From: Hyphobacterium sp. SN044
GTDB taxonomy: Bacteria > Pseudomonadota > Alphaproteobacteria > Caulobacterales > Maricaulaceae
Assembly (NCBI RefSeq): GCF_021864465.1
Contig: NZ_JAKKUV010000002.1
Location: forward strand, 1 to 64,000
Reading direction: 5' to 3'
Length of the DNA: 64,000 nt
Positions 42,503 through 50,797 of this stretch are shown in pieces. The notes under the pieces are model-generated. The model saw only the letters and a program-made list of their open reading frames with translations. It ran no database searches and was not told the origin of the DNA. A program made the position numbers and the translations under genes. Position 1 is the first letter of the stretch; the number at the start of each line of letters is the position of its first letter.

Positions 42503-45500
42503 TTAGCGCTCGGAAGCGGACGGCGGACCCCCTTCTACCCGCGTCGCAACCGAAGTCCGGCCGAACCGATTGCCGGCCTGAAAGCCTTCGTTGAATTCGA
42601 TCCAGATCCGATAGGTCGCGGGATCGAAAGGCTGCGCATAATCGCGAGTCCTCAGAAAGACGGTGAACGTCTTGACTTCGTTCTCGCCGAAAGAAGTCGT
42701 CAGCGAAGCCCCTCGAGCGGTCACGCACTGCCCCGAATTGTCGGTTTCGCAAACCTGTAGCAATTCGAGACCGTTATGTACGCCGCCAATCTGCACGTCG
42801 ACATTGTCGTTCGCTTCTCCGATGTTCACCGCTGCGACCGCGAAGGCGCGTGTTCCCGTCGGAATGAGATTGACGACGCCGTCCCCGGACTGTGTTTGCG
42901 CAATCGAAATGATGTCGGCGGCCGGTTCACGGTAGGCGGCGATGATCAGGTCTTCGATCGGGTCCGGCGGTTCGACGGGAACGACATTGTCGCAATGGAA
43001 AGAAAACGAGGGTTCGACAGTGGTTTCGATCGACGGCGTAACGGCAAGAACCAAAGTTTGAGCGGCGCCGGGAGCAAGGTCGAAGGTCGCATCCTCACTG
43101 CCGATTGCGCGGTTCGAGGCATCTGTCAAACGGTATGAGAAATCATAGGAGACACCTTCACCGTTTGCTATCACCCGGCAGTTGCGGGCCGTTTCACCGA
43201 AGCGGGCGGGATTGATAACGGTCATGAAGACCGTTGCAGTTTGTCCCAGTGTTACGCGCCTGACGGTCGGCAGCACAGCGGCACGAAGGTGGTGACCGTC
43301 ATCGCGTGGCGCACCGTAGGTAAAACGCCAATACCAATTGGTGTCCTCCCGCCCGACGCGGATCCAGTAGGTATGCCCTTCGGTGACGGCGAATTGCAGA
43401 TTCCGGCTTGCGCTGTCGTCTTCTCCATTGGCCGGTGCCGAAGTCATTTCCAGTTGGGCGACGGCTTCGAGCATTGACCAGTCATCCGTTGGTGCGTGGT
43501 CGTCCGCACCGTCTGTTCGTTCGAACACGGCGAAGGTGGTGATGCGGTTATTGTCAGCGATCCGGTCAGCGAGGGATGCTGTTCCTGTGTAAGGCGGCGT
43601 CCAAACAAACCAATGCCGCGCAGCATGGCTTTGACCGAGAGACGGTTCGCCCGGGAGCGGTTCGACCGCATTGCTGCCGAAACGCTGTACGCTGCCTGCC
43701 CCGCCATTGAGCCGGATCGCTTCCCATGGCGCACTTCCACTCAGATTGTCGTTTCCCGAGGCTCGGATTCGTATTTCTGCGCCGTCAGAAACAGGGTCGG
43801 CAAGGGCGATGTAAACCGTTTGCCCGGCTCGGGCTTGGAACGGGAAATCCCGAATCCTTCCGGTTCCCACTGGCCCCGTATCGAGGCGGCGTGCGGCAAG
43901 ATTGTCCGGTCCACCTGAGTACACGCCCGATGACGCGGCGCTCGTCTCGACAACATAGGTCCGAGTTTCAGGTGGTGTAAAAGCAAACCAAATCGAATTG
44001 GTTGCCGCGTCCGGATGCGTCTCTCCAGCCTCGACTGTGGCGAGCGCCAAGTTCACGTTCGCGTAGGCGCTTCGCAGACCGAGCGGTGCAGCATTCGCGA
44101 AATTATCGTTCGGCGGTCGGAACTCAACGAAAAGGTCGCGTACGATCGACCTTTGCGGCGTCTCGAAGACGAGCACCGCTGCATAGCGGCCTTCGGCCAG
44201 CACCCGCGCGGGGCTAACGAAAATGCTGACGGAGGCGCCGGGTTCGACCGCGCCCGACAATCGTTCAAACTGGCCATCTGCGGCAGCACCGGGCGGGGCA
44301 AGCGAAAAATCGAGCCAGGGAATGGATGAGTGAACCGACCAGTTCTGTACGGTCGAGCCGGTGTTCGTCAGAACATACTGGGCGTAATCGTTTGCAGAAC
44401 GCGCAGACACCGTGTTCGCGCCGTCGGGGCTGACCCTTAACTGGGTCTCCGGCTCATTCCCGTTGGATAGCGCGGCAATCGCGAGGTCGAGGCGCAAGGA
44501 CGGAACCGGCGGGCGCGCATCATCCCAGATGACAGGAATGCCTGCCGTCGACATGGCGTCCAGGATATCGTCGGGGCCCACTCCGGGAAAAAGGGACGCG
44601 GCCACTGCAAATCCGCCGGCCACATGAGGCGCGGCCATTGATGTGCCAGACTGGGTCGAGACGGGAGGCAAGGTGCCGGAATGTCCGGCGGCCGAGACGT
44701 CCTGACCGGGCGCTGCGAGATCGGTCAGTTCAGAGACGTTTGCAAAGCCTGCGATCCGTGCCGAACCGTTGGTGGCGGTCACCGACACGGTGTCCGATAT
44801 ACAGGCGGGACTCGACATCTGCCCCTCGACGCCATCATTCCCGGCCGCAACGACGGTGGTGATATGGGCCGTCTTGAGTTGGCTGATTATGCCGGTTCGC
44901 GGATCGCTGTTGCAGGATCCGGTTCGGGGCGCACCCCCCAGACTCATGTTGATCACGTCGACGCCGAGCGCTTCACGGTTGGCGTATATCCATTCCAGTG
45001 CGGCGATCTGGTCCGAGACGTAGGACACCGTGCAGCGGGTTCCGACCGGACAATCGTTCGGCACCAGACGCATTTCCGAGAATACCTGAACCGCAACGAT
45101 GTTCGCTCCTGGCGCTACACCGGAATAAGGGTAGTTGCCTCCTGGTACTCCGGCAGCAATGCTCGCGACATGCGTGCCGTGAAAGCAGGCGTCGAGCGGG
45201 TTGTCATCGAAGCAATAGTTCGCGGCGCGAGGAGAATTTGTATCTACCGCCGCTCCGCCAATACAGGATGACACGGTTCCATCGCCTGCGACCTGGCTCG
45301 AAAAGCAAGCCGAGCTGGTGATGCGGCCTGCGAACGCCGGATGGTCGTAATCGATACCGGTGTCGAGGATCGCAATCGTCGCTCCGGCGCCATCTATACC
45401 GCCTGAATGTAGCACGTTCGCGCCGATTTCGGCGATCGAGGCATCAAGGGTTACGCGATCCCATTCATCCGTCTCGATCCGCACCACTCCCGGATCGGCG

Positions 45501-45874
45501 GCGAGTGCAGCGATCTCTTCGCGCGTCAGATACATCGCCGCAGCGGGCGTGTAGTCGAAAGCGCGGTGAAGACGGGCTTCGGTCGCGTTGCCATCGGCGA
45601 GTTCAGCGGCGGACGCGGAAAAGACCCGGGAGAAGACGGCTTCTCGATGCTCCGTGATGGCGGCCCTCAGCGCGGCGTCGGCGGCTTCACGGCCGGGCGT
45701 GTCGGCGGCCAGCGGTGTATGGCTGAACGTTACGATCACACGCGCGCGTTCGCCCGCCGCGAGTTGTGCTTCGGTCCGGTTCTCGAATTCCAGCTGAGCT
45801 TGCCGGGCCATGGCAGGCGAAGCGGCCGCCAGTGACAGACACACCGTCAGAACTGCCGTAGCAAAACGCTTCAT
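42503..45874 (-). CDS. Large secreted subtilisin-like (S8) serine protease
   Basis: 1123 residues with a signal peptide (AMA-RQ near 23) and an I9-like propeptide (about 40-140, with YLTREEIAALAADPGVVRIETDE). The S8 catalytic domain has D171 (ILDTGIDYDHP), H232 (HGTHVA) and S412 (SGTSMAAPHVAGG). Several cysteine pairs occur in the catalytic domain. The C-terminal 650 residues are beta-rich repeats with pre-peptidase C-like segments (NSIWFAFTPPETRTYVVETS, and RHWFVWTPPYTGT), ending with no sorting signal or membrane helix that I can see. Codon and base composition are clearly less GC-rich than in neighbours. It splits the RidA and GNAT genes that are usually adjacent, so acquisition by transfer is plausible. 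Confidence 0.9.
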   Translation of the reverse strand: MKRFATAVLTVCLSLAAASPAMARQAQLEFENRTEAQLAAGERARVIVTFSHTPLAADTPGREAADAALRAAITEHREAVFSRVFSASAAELADGNATEARLHRAFDYTPAAAMYLTREEIAALAADPGVVRIETDEWDRVTLDASIAEIGANVLHSGGIDGAGATIAILDTGIDYDHPAFAGRITSSACFSSQVAGDGTVSSCIGGAAVDTNSPRAANYCFDDNPLDACFHGTHVASIAAGVPGGNYPYSGVAPGANIVAVQVFSEMRLVPNDCPVGTRCTVSYVSDQIAALEWIYANREALGVDVINMSLGGAPRTGSCNSDPRTGIISQLKTAHITTVVAAGNDGVEGQMSSPACISDTVSVTATNGSARIAGFANVSELTDLAAPGQDVSAAGHSGTLPPVSTQSGTSMAAPHVAGGFAVAASLFPGVGPDDILDAMSTAGIPVIWDDARPPVPSLRLDLAIAALSNGNEPETQLRVSPDGANTVSARSANDYAQYVLTNTGSTVQNWSVHSSIPWLDFSLAPPGAAADGQFERLSGAVEPGASVSIFVSPARVLAEGRYAAVLVFETPQRSIVRDLFVEFRPPNDNFANAAPLGLRSAYANVNLALATVEAGETHPDAATNSIWFAFTPPETRTYVVETSAASSGVYSGGPDNLAARRLDTGPVGTGRIRDFPFQARAGQTVYIALADPVSDGAEIRIRASGNDNLSGSAPWEAIRLNGGAGSVQRFGSNAVEPLPGEPSLGQSHAARHWFVWTPPYTGTASLADRIADNNRITTFAVFERTDGADDHAPTDDWSMLEAVAQLEMTSAPANGEDDSASRNLQFAVTEGHTYWIRVGREDTNWYWRFTYGAPRDDGHHLRAAVLPTVRRVTLGQTATVFMTVINPARFGETARNCRVIANGEGVSYDFSYRLTDASNRAIGSEDATFDLAPGAAQTLVLAVTPSIETTVEPSFSFHCDNVVPVEPPDPIEDLIIAAYREPAADIISIAQTQSGDGVVNLIPTGTRAFAVAAVNIGEANDNVDVQIGGVHNGLELLQVCETDNSGQCVTARGASLTTSFGENEVKTFTVFLRTRDYAQPFDPATYRIWIEFNEGFQAGNRFGRTSVATRVEGGPPSASER

Positions 45875-45988
45875 TCCTGCATTCCCCCGGACACAACCGA
45901 AGGGAGCATGCCTCAAGGCCGCGCAATTGCGAAGCCAAATCCCTCACTTGACAGGAATTTGAGCGATGCCGACGTCAGCCGGGATGGT

Positions 45989-46453
45989 TTACGACCGCAC
46001 CTCGATCACCGCATCGATCTCGACGGCGGCGCCAAGCGGCAGCACGGGGCAGGACACGGCCGAGCGGGCGTGGCGGCCGGCATCGCCAAAGGCCGCGACC
46101 ATCAGGTCGGAGCAGCCATTGATGACTTTCGGGATGTCGGTGAAATCCGGCGCGGCGCAGACAAAGCCGCCGAGCTTCACCACGCGCACGACCCGCGACA
46201 GGTCGCCGCCGCAGGCGGATTTGAACTGGGCGATCAGATTGATGGCGCACAGTTTCGCGGCGGCCTGACCGGCTTCGATGTCCATGTCGGCGCCGAGCCG
46301 CCCCTTCACGAGGCCGTCAGGCCCCATCGAGATCTGACCCGAAATGAAGACCTGATTGCCGCTGCGCACCCAGGGGACGTAGTTCGCGACCGGAGCGACC
46401 GGCTCGGGCAGGGTGATGCCCAGTTCGGACAGTCGGCGTTCGGCGTCGGACAT
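45989..46453 (-). CDS. RidA/YjgF family protein
   Basis: 154 residues. The RidA pattern is visible in FISGQISMGPDGLVKGRLG (about 37-55), then AAAKLCAINLIAQFKSACGGDLSRVVRVVKLGGFVCAAPDFTD and the final AVSCPVLPLGAAVEIDAVIEV. The active-site arginine of imine-hydrolysing RidA is expected before CP..P, and the SAVSCPVLPLGA here has R in GRHARSAVSCP. Homotrimeric RidA proteins clear reactive enamines/imines from serine and threonine dehydration. The larger open frame upstream to 47629 overlaps divergent genes and is not RidA. It is transcribed away from the alpha/beta hydrolase gene. Confidence 0.85.
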   Translation of the reverse strand: MSDAERRLSELGITLPEPVAPVANYVPWVRSGNQVFISGQISMGPDGLVKGRLGADMDIEAGQAAAKLCAINLIAQFKSACGGDLSRVVRVVKLGGFVCAAPDFTDIPKVINGCSDLMVAAFGDAGRHARSAVSCPVLPLGAAVEIDAVIEVRS

Positions 46454-46576
46454 GGTGGGTGCCTCCTTCGGATATGAAACCGGAATAGGCGCAGAGTCCG
46501 GTCCGGCGCAAGCGGCTTGACTTGACGCGCGCGTCATCCGGCACAGTGGCCCCTGTTCTTCCCCGGACCGTGCGCC

Positions 46577-47437
46577 ATGACTGGTATCAAAAGCGAAACC
46601 CTGACGATCGAGGCGCTCGACGGCTACGCGCTGTCGGCGCTCAGCGTCGTTCCGGAGCAGCCCAAGGCCGCCGTGTTGATTTCTTCCGGCACCGGCTTCC
46701 CGAAGGAGTTCTATCGCCGCTTCGCGGAGTCCGGGGCGGCACGCGGCTATGCCTGCCTGATTTACGATTACCGCGGCATCGGCGGGTCTGCGCCGAAGCA
46801 GATGCGCGGGTTCGACGCGTCGATGCTGACATGGGGAAAGCGCGACATGCCGGCGGCCATCAATGCGGCGGCGGCGCTGGCGCCCGGCAAACCGCTCTTT
46901 ACGGCGGGGCACAGCGTCGGCGGACATCTGATCGGCTTTTGCCCGAACAGCGACCGCGCCCGCGCCCATGCCTTCATCAATGTCGGCTCGGGATATTGGG
47001 GCCAGCACAAGCCGCATTACCGGCCGCAAGTCCTGTTCTTCTGGCTGGTCTATGGCCCGGCCTGTCTGGCCGCGCTGGGGCATATTCCGGCAGGCGGGCC
47101 ATGGGGCGGGACGGCCTTGCCCAGGCGCGTATTCACGCAGTGGCGGCGCTGGTGCTTCAATCCGCGCTATTATGGCGGCGAGCTCGATCAGTTGCTGCCC
47201 AACTGGTTCGACCGCGTGCGCGAGCCGATCCGGTCCTGGGGAATGACGGACGATCCGATCGCGACGAAGGCGGCGTCTGCGACGATCCTCAATCTCTACG
47301 GGAACGCGCCCTCGGACGAGGTCTGGCTGAGCCCCGCCGATCTGGGGCAGACGGCCGTCGGGCATCAGGGCTTGTTCACGCGCAAGGGCGAATCCTTCTG
47401 GCCTCAGCCCTTCGACTGGTTCGACACTCATCTCTGA
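46577..47437 (+). CDS. Alpha/beta hydrolase (COG4757-type)
   Basis: The 286-residue product has the nucleophile elbow GHSVGG (about 112-117), an oxyanion strand LISSGTGFPKEFYRRF and LIYDYRGIGGSAP (about 63-75), and a C-terminal VGHQGLFTRKGESFWP that supplies the catalytic histidine. The serine, with an aspartate near 230, completes the usual triad. There is no signal peptide, so it is cytoplasmic. Substrate is unknown; this group of predicted hydrolases is often annotated as esterases. It is divergent from ridA. Confidence 0.85.
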   Translation: MTGIKSETLTIEALDGYALSALSVVPEQPKAAVLISSGTGFPKEFYRRFAESGAARGYACLIYDYRGIGGSAPKQMRGFDASMLTWGKRDMPAAINAAAALAPGKPLFTAGHSVGGHLIGFCPNSDRARAHAFINVGSGYWGQHKPHYRPQVLFFWLVYGPACLAALGHIPAGGPWGGTALPRRVFTQWRRWCFNPRYYGGELDQLLPNWFDRVREPIRSWGMTDDPIATKAASATILNLYGNAPSDEVWLSPADLGQTAVGHQGLFTRKGESFWPQPFDWFDTHL

Positions 47438-47514
47438 GCGACGCGCCAGTCCGGTACTTGATTGCGCTGCTTCCCCGATTCCATCATACGGTCCGGGATC
47501 GGGCGGGGGATGGC

Positions 47515-48084
47515 ATGCGAATTCTGACAGGACTGTTTCTGGCAATGGCCTGGACCGGCATTTCGTCCGCACAGGACGCCAGCTGTGCCTACGATGCCGC
47601 GGCCTTCGAGGCCCAGAACTACGAGACATTCAATACCACCGCCGAAGGCTGGCAGGCGCTGGCGGTCAACGACTGCTATCTCGAGGCGGCCGATGCGATC
47701 TCCGCCTGGCACCGTGCGCATGGTTCGGACCTGACCCCCGAGCAATTGCGCGCGCTGACCTGGAATGCCGGGCTGATGCGCGGGGCGGGCGGGGACTATC
47801 AATCCGCGACCTTCCTGTTCCGTCAGACCTTTCCCGAGCGCGGCGAGGCAGCGGCCGGCCACTATTACACGCATGCGATGATCGCGTTTCTGGAGCGCGA
47901 CCGGGACGGTCTGCAGCGGATCCGCGATGCGCTGGCCAGCATGCCGGAGCCCGAGGGCGGCGCGCCGGACGGGGCCGAGTGGCCGCCCAATCTGCAATCG
48001 GTCGACAATCTCGTGACCTGTTTCGACAGCCCGTTCGGATGGGCGATCGTGGGCTATTGCGGCGACGAATCTGAAGCCGGGTAA
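47515..48084 (+). CDS. Secreted protein of unknown function
   Basis: 189 residues with a signal peptide (MRILTGLFLAMAWTGISSAQ-DAS). The mature part is helical, resembles a small TPR-like bundle (ALTWNAGLMRGAGGDYQSATFLFRQTF) and has four cysteines (ASCAYD, NDCYLE, TCFDS, GYCGDE). The open frame extends far upstream inside the hydrolase gene, but only the ATG at 47515 gives a signal peptide. The stop abuts the dinB stop with no base between them. I recognise no family. Confidence 0.7.
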   Translation: MRILTGLFLAMAWTGISSAQDASCAYDAAAFEAQNYETFNTTAEGWQALAVNDCYLEAADAISAWHRAHGSDLTPEQLRALTWNAGLMRGAGGDYQSATFLFRQTFPERGEAAAGHYYTHAMIAFLERDRDGLQRIRDALASMPEPEGGAPDGAEWPPNLQSVDNLVTCFDSPFGWAIVGYCGDESEAG

Positions 48085-49374
48085 TCAGTCGCGCTTGCGG
48101 TCCGGCAGGCCGCGGCCCTTCATGATCGCGCTTCCACCAAACTTTGCCCGCGCCGCGTCCATGGCCCGTTCCGCGGCCGCACGCTTGGTCGCGCCGGGGT
48201 CGAGCAGATCGGCCGCATCGCCGCCGGCGGTTTCAAGGTCGGATATACCAATCCCGATCAGGCGGTAGCGCGTGCCGCTTGCCTCCTTCGCCAGCAGTTC
48301 GCGGCCGACCCGGAACAGCGTGTCGGCCAGCTGGGTCGGGGCATTCAGCGTGCGACGGCGCGTGATCGACTTGAACTCTGCAGTCTTGAGCTTCAGCGTC
48401 ACCACGCTTCCCGATGTCGCCTTGGCCTTGGCGGTATCGGCGACCTTCACGCAGAGCGTCCAGAGCTGCTTCTCCAGCGCTGTCAGGTCCGCGATGTCGG
48501 TGTTGAAAGTGGTCTCTGACGAGATGCTTTTCCGCTCGCGATCGGGGCGGACCTTGCGGTTGTCCTCGCCTCGGGCGAGCCGGGCAAGGTGCAGGCCGGA
48601 TTCGCCATAGCGCGCCGCCATGGTGCGATCGTCTATGCGCCGGATCTGCGACAGGGTGCGCAGCCCGTCGCGCTCCAGGCGTGAGGCGAAGGCCGGGCCG
48701 ACGCCATAGACGCTGCCGACCGGGCGCGAGGCCAGGAAGTCGAGCGTCTCGGCCTTGCCGATCACGGCGAAGCCATCCGGCTTGTCGAGGTCGGACGCGG
48801 TCTTGGCGAGAAACTTGTTGTGCGACAGGCCGACGGAGACGGTGATGCCGACCTCCTGCCGGATCCGGCGCTGCAACCGGAGCAGGCTGAGCGCGGGCGG
48901 CGCGCCGTGTAGGCGCTCGGTACCGGTGAGGTCGAGGAAGGCCTCGTCGATGGACAGCGGTTCCACCATCGGGGTCAGGTCGCGCATCATGTCCTGGATG
49001 CGGCGGCCTTCGGCGGCGTAGACGCTGCCGCGCGGCTTCAGGACCACTGCGTCGGGGCAAAGCCGCAGCGCCTGGAACATCGGCATGGCCGACTTCACGC
49101 CGTAGAGGCGCGCGACATAGCAGGCCGTGGCCACGACCCCCCGCTGGCGGCCGCCGATGATGACCGGCTTGTCTTCAAGGCTCGGGTCGTCGCGCTTTTC
49201 GATCGCGGCATAGAAGGCGTCGCAGTCGATATGCGCGATCGTCAGCGTGTTCAGTTCCGCATGGCGCTTGAGTCGGTGCGAACCGCAGGCCGGGCAGGTC
49301 TTGCGCGGTTCCGGCGGCAAGGGCGACAGGCAGGCGCGGCAATAGCCCGGCGGGGCGGTCAGTTCGCTGGCCAT
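48085..49374 (-). CDS. dinB: DNA polymerase IV (Y family) with N-terminal zinc ribbon
   Basis: 429 residues. A short zinc ribbon at residues 12-34 (CRACLS...CPACGSH) precedes the Y-family polymerase. The catalytic acidic residues are in IAHIDCDAFYA (first aspartates, about 46-56) and SIDEAFLDLTG (about 150-160). The finger/palm motifs ATACYVARLYGVKSAMP, GLSHNKFLAKTASDLDKPDG and VGPAFASRL for the thumb follow, then a little-finger domain. It copies past DNA lesions with low fidelity. The start at 49374 lies inside the fructokinase gene (overlap 16 bases), so both are probably co-transcribed. The frame opens further upstream, but without support. Confidence 0.93.
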   Translation of the reverse strand: MASELTAPPGYCRACLSPLPPEPRKTCPACGSHRLKRHAELNTLTIAHIDCDAFYAAIEKRDDPSLEDKPVIIGGRQRGVVATACYVARLYGVKSAMPMFQALRLCPDAVVLKPRGSVYAAEGRRIQDMMRDLTPMVEPLSIDEAFLDLTGTERLHGAPPALSLLRLQRRIRQEVGITVSVGLSHNKFLAKTASDLDKPDGFAVIGKAETLDFLASRPVGSVYGVGPAFASRLERDGLRTLSQIRRIDDRTMAARYGESGLHLARLARGEDNRKVRPDRERKSISSETTFNTDIADLTALEKQLWTLCVKVADTAKAKATSGSVVTLKLKTAEFKSITRRRTLNAPTQLADTLFRVGRELLAKEASGTRYRLIGIGISDLETAGGDAADLLDPGATKRAAAERAMDAARAKFGGSAIMKGRGLPDRKRD

Positions 49375-50234
49375 AACCACGCCGCTCCCCTGACGCCGCT
49401 TGAATCGCCATGCGCGTGGCGGCGCACCCGCGTCGAGACCTGGTCGTTGAAAACTTGAGCGGGCAGGGCGGCCTCGACCGCTTCGGCCAGGCCCGGCGTG
49501 TTCGAGACGCCACCGCCGAGCACGATGACCTCCGGATCGACGATGTTCACGACGTGGGCGAGGGCGCGGGCCAGCCGCGATACGTACCGGTCGAATTCCT
49601 TCCGATGCGCCAGAATTTCTGACGGGGTCATTGTCTCCCCCGTTCTTCGGTAGCGGTCGGCGGCGATTCCGGGCCCGGACAGCCAGGTCTCGATGCAGCC
49701 GGCCTTTCCACACCAGCATTCGGGGCCCGGATATTCGTCAGGCTCCGGCCACGGCAGGGGGTTGTGCCCCCATTCCCCGCCAATGCCTTGCGCGCCCGCA
49801 AGCAGTTTTCCGTCGATCACCAGCCCGCCACCGACCCCGGTGCCGAGGATGACGCCGAAGACGCTGGATGCGCCGGCTCCGGCCCCGTCGATCGCTTCGG
49901 ACAGCGCGAAACAGTTGGCGTCGTTGGACAGGCGGACCTCGCAACCGAGGGCGTGTTCGAGATCGGCCTTCAGCGGCCGGCCATTGAGCCAGGTCGAGTT
50001 CGCCCCGCGAATCAGACCCGAATCAGGATTGGCGGAGCCCGGGTGTCCCACGCCCACCCCCGGAGAAATTGCAGTTTCAGCGCGAAGGTTGCGAACGATT
50101 GAGGCAATGGCGTTCACCATGTCCGGATAGCCGGACGGGGTCGGAATCCTTTGCCGGGACTGGATGTTTCCGTCCGGATCCATCGTCACGGCTTCGATTT
50201 TCGTGCCGCCAAGATCAATCCCGATTCGGATCAT
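49359..50234 (-). CDS. mak: ROK-family fructokinase (Mak-like)
   Basis: The 291-residue product follows E. coli Mak closely: MIRIGIDLGGTKIEAV for the ATP phosphate loop, GANSTWLNGRPL and LSNDANCFALSEAIDGAGAG, with the catalytic aspartate in NDANC. GEWGHNPLPWP and the zinc-binding CWCGKAGCIETWLSG, then VVNIVDPEVIVLGGGVSN, complete the ROK signature. The final GDSSGVRGAAWLWP is also typical. It phosphorylates fructose (and weakly other hexoses) in the cytoplasm. Its 3' end overlaps dinB by 16 bases. It is divergent from divK. Confidence 0.9.
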   Translation of the reverse strand: MIRIGIDLGGTKIEAVTMDPDGNIQSRQRIPTPSGYPDMVNAIASIVRNLRAETAISPGVGVGHPGSANPDSGLIRGANSTWLNGRPLKADLEHALGCEVRLSNDANCFALSEAIDGAGAGASSVFGVILGTGVGGGLVIDGKLLAGAQGIGGEWGHNPLPWPEPDEYPGPECWCGKAGCIETWLSGPGIAADRYRRTGETMTPSEILAHRKEFDRYVSRLARALAHVVNIVDPEVIVLGGGVSNTPGLAEAVEAALPAQVFNDQVSTRVRRHAHGDSSGVRGAAWLWPAN

Positions 50235-50419
50235 GCTTTTGCCACCGGACGCCTTATGCTTAACATCGGCGTTCTTATCTTGTTCCGGAAGGGGAGAAAA
50301 GCGCGAGGCCGACTCATTCTTTGTTTAGGAAGATCGGCTTGAATGTCACTCGGGGTGTCATAAGGCGCATAAGAACCGCGCCGCCATCGCGAAGGACGTT
50401 TCAGCGCATGCTTCAGGTC

Positions 50420-50785
50420 ATGTCGAAGAAAGTTCTCATCGTCGAGGACAACGAGCTGAACATGAAGCTGTTTCATGATCTGCTCGAAGCGCATGGCTAT
50501 GAGGTCGCGGGGACGCGCGATGGCCTGAAGGCGCTTGAGATGGCGCGCGAACACCGGCCCGATCTGATCCTGATGGATATCCAGCTGCCGGAAGTGTCCG
50601 GCCTGGAAGTCACGAAATGGATCAAGGAAGACGACGAGCTCTCCGAAATTCCCGTGGTCGCGGTCACCGCCTTCGCCATGAAGGGCGACGAGGACCGGAT
50701 CCGCGCGGGCGGGTGCGAGGCCTATCTCTCCAAGCCGATCACGGTCTCGACCTTCATCGAAACCGTTCAGAAATTCCTCAGATAG
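50420..50785 (+). CDS. divK: Cell-fate response regulator DivK
   Basis: The 121-residue single-domain receiver has acidic residues D10/N11, phospho-acceptor D53 ([13 protein letters not shown]), T/S in [12 protein letters not shown] and lysine in YLSKPI. It matches Caulobacter DivK nearly word for word ([22 protein letters not shown] start). Phosphorylated DivK switches the DivL-CckA pathway to lower CtrA activity. The short start is chosen on that match; two more ATGs lie upstream (50408 and earlier). It is 12 bases before pleD, the same order as in Caulobacter, and GANTC methylation sites occur just upstream at 50223 and 50311. Confidence 0.94.
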   Translation: MSKKVLIVEDNELNMKLFHDLLEAHGYEVAGTRDGLKALEMAREHRPDLILMDIQLPEVSGLEVTKWIKEDDELSEIPVVAVTAFAMKGDEDRIRAGGCEAYLSKPITVSTFIETVQKFLR

Positions 50786-50797
50786 GGGGCGGGCGAA

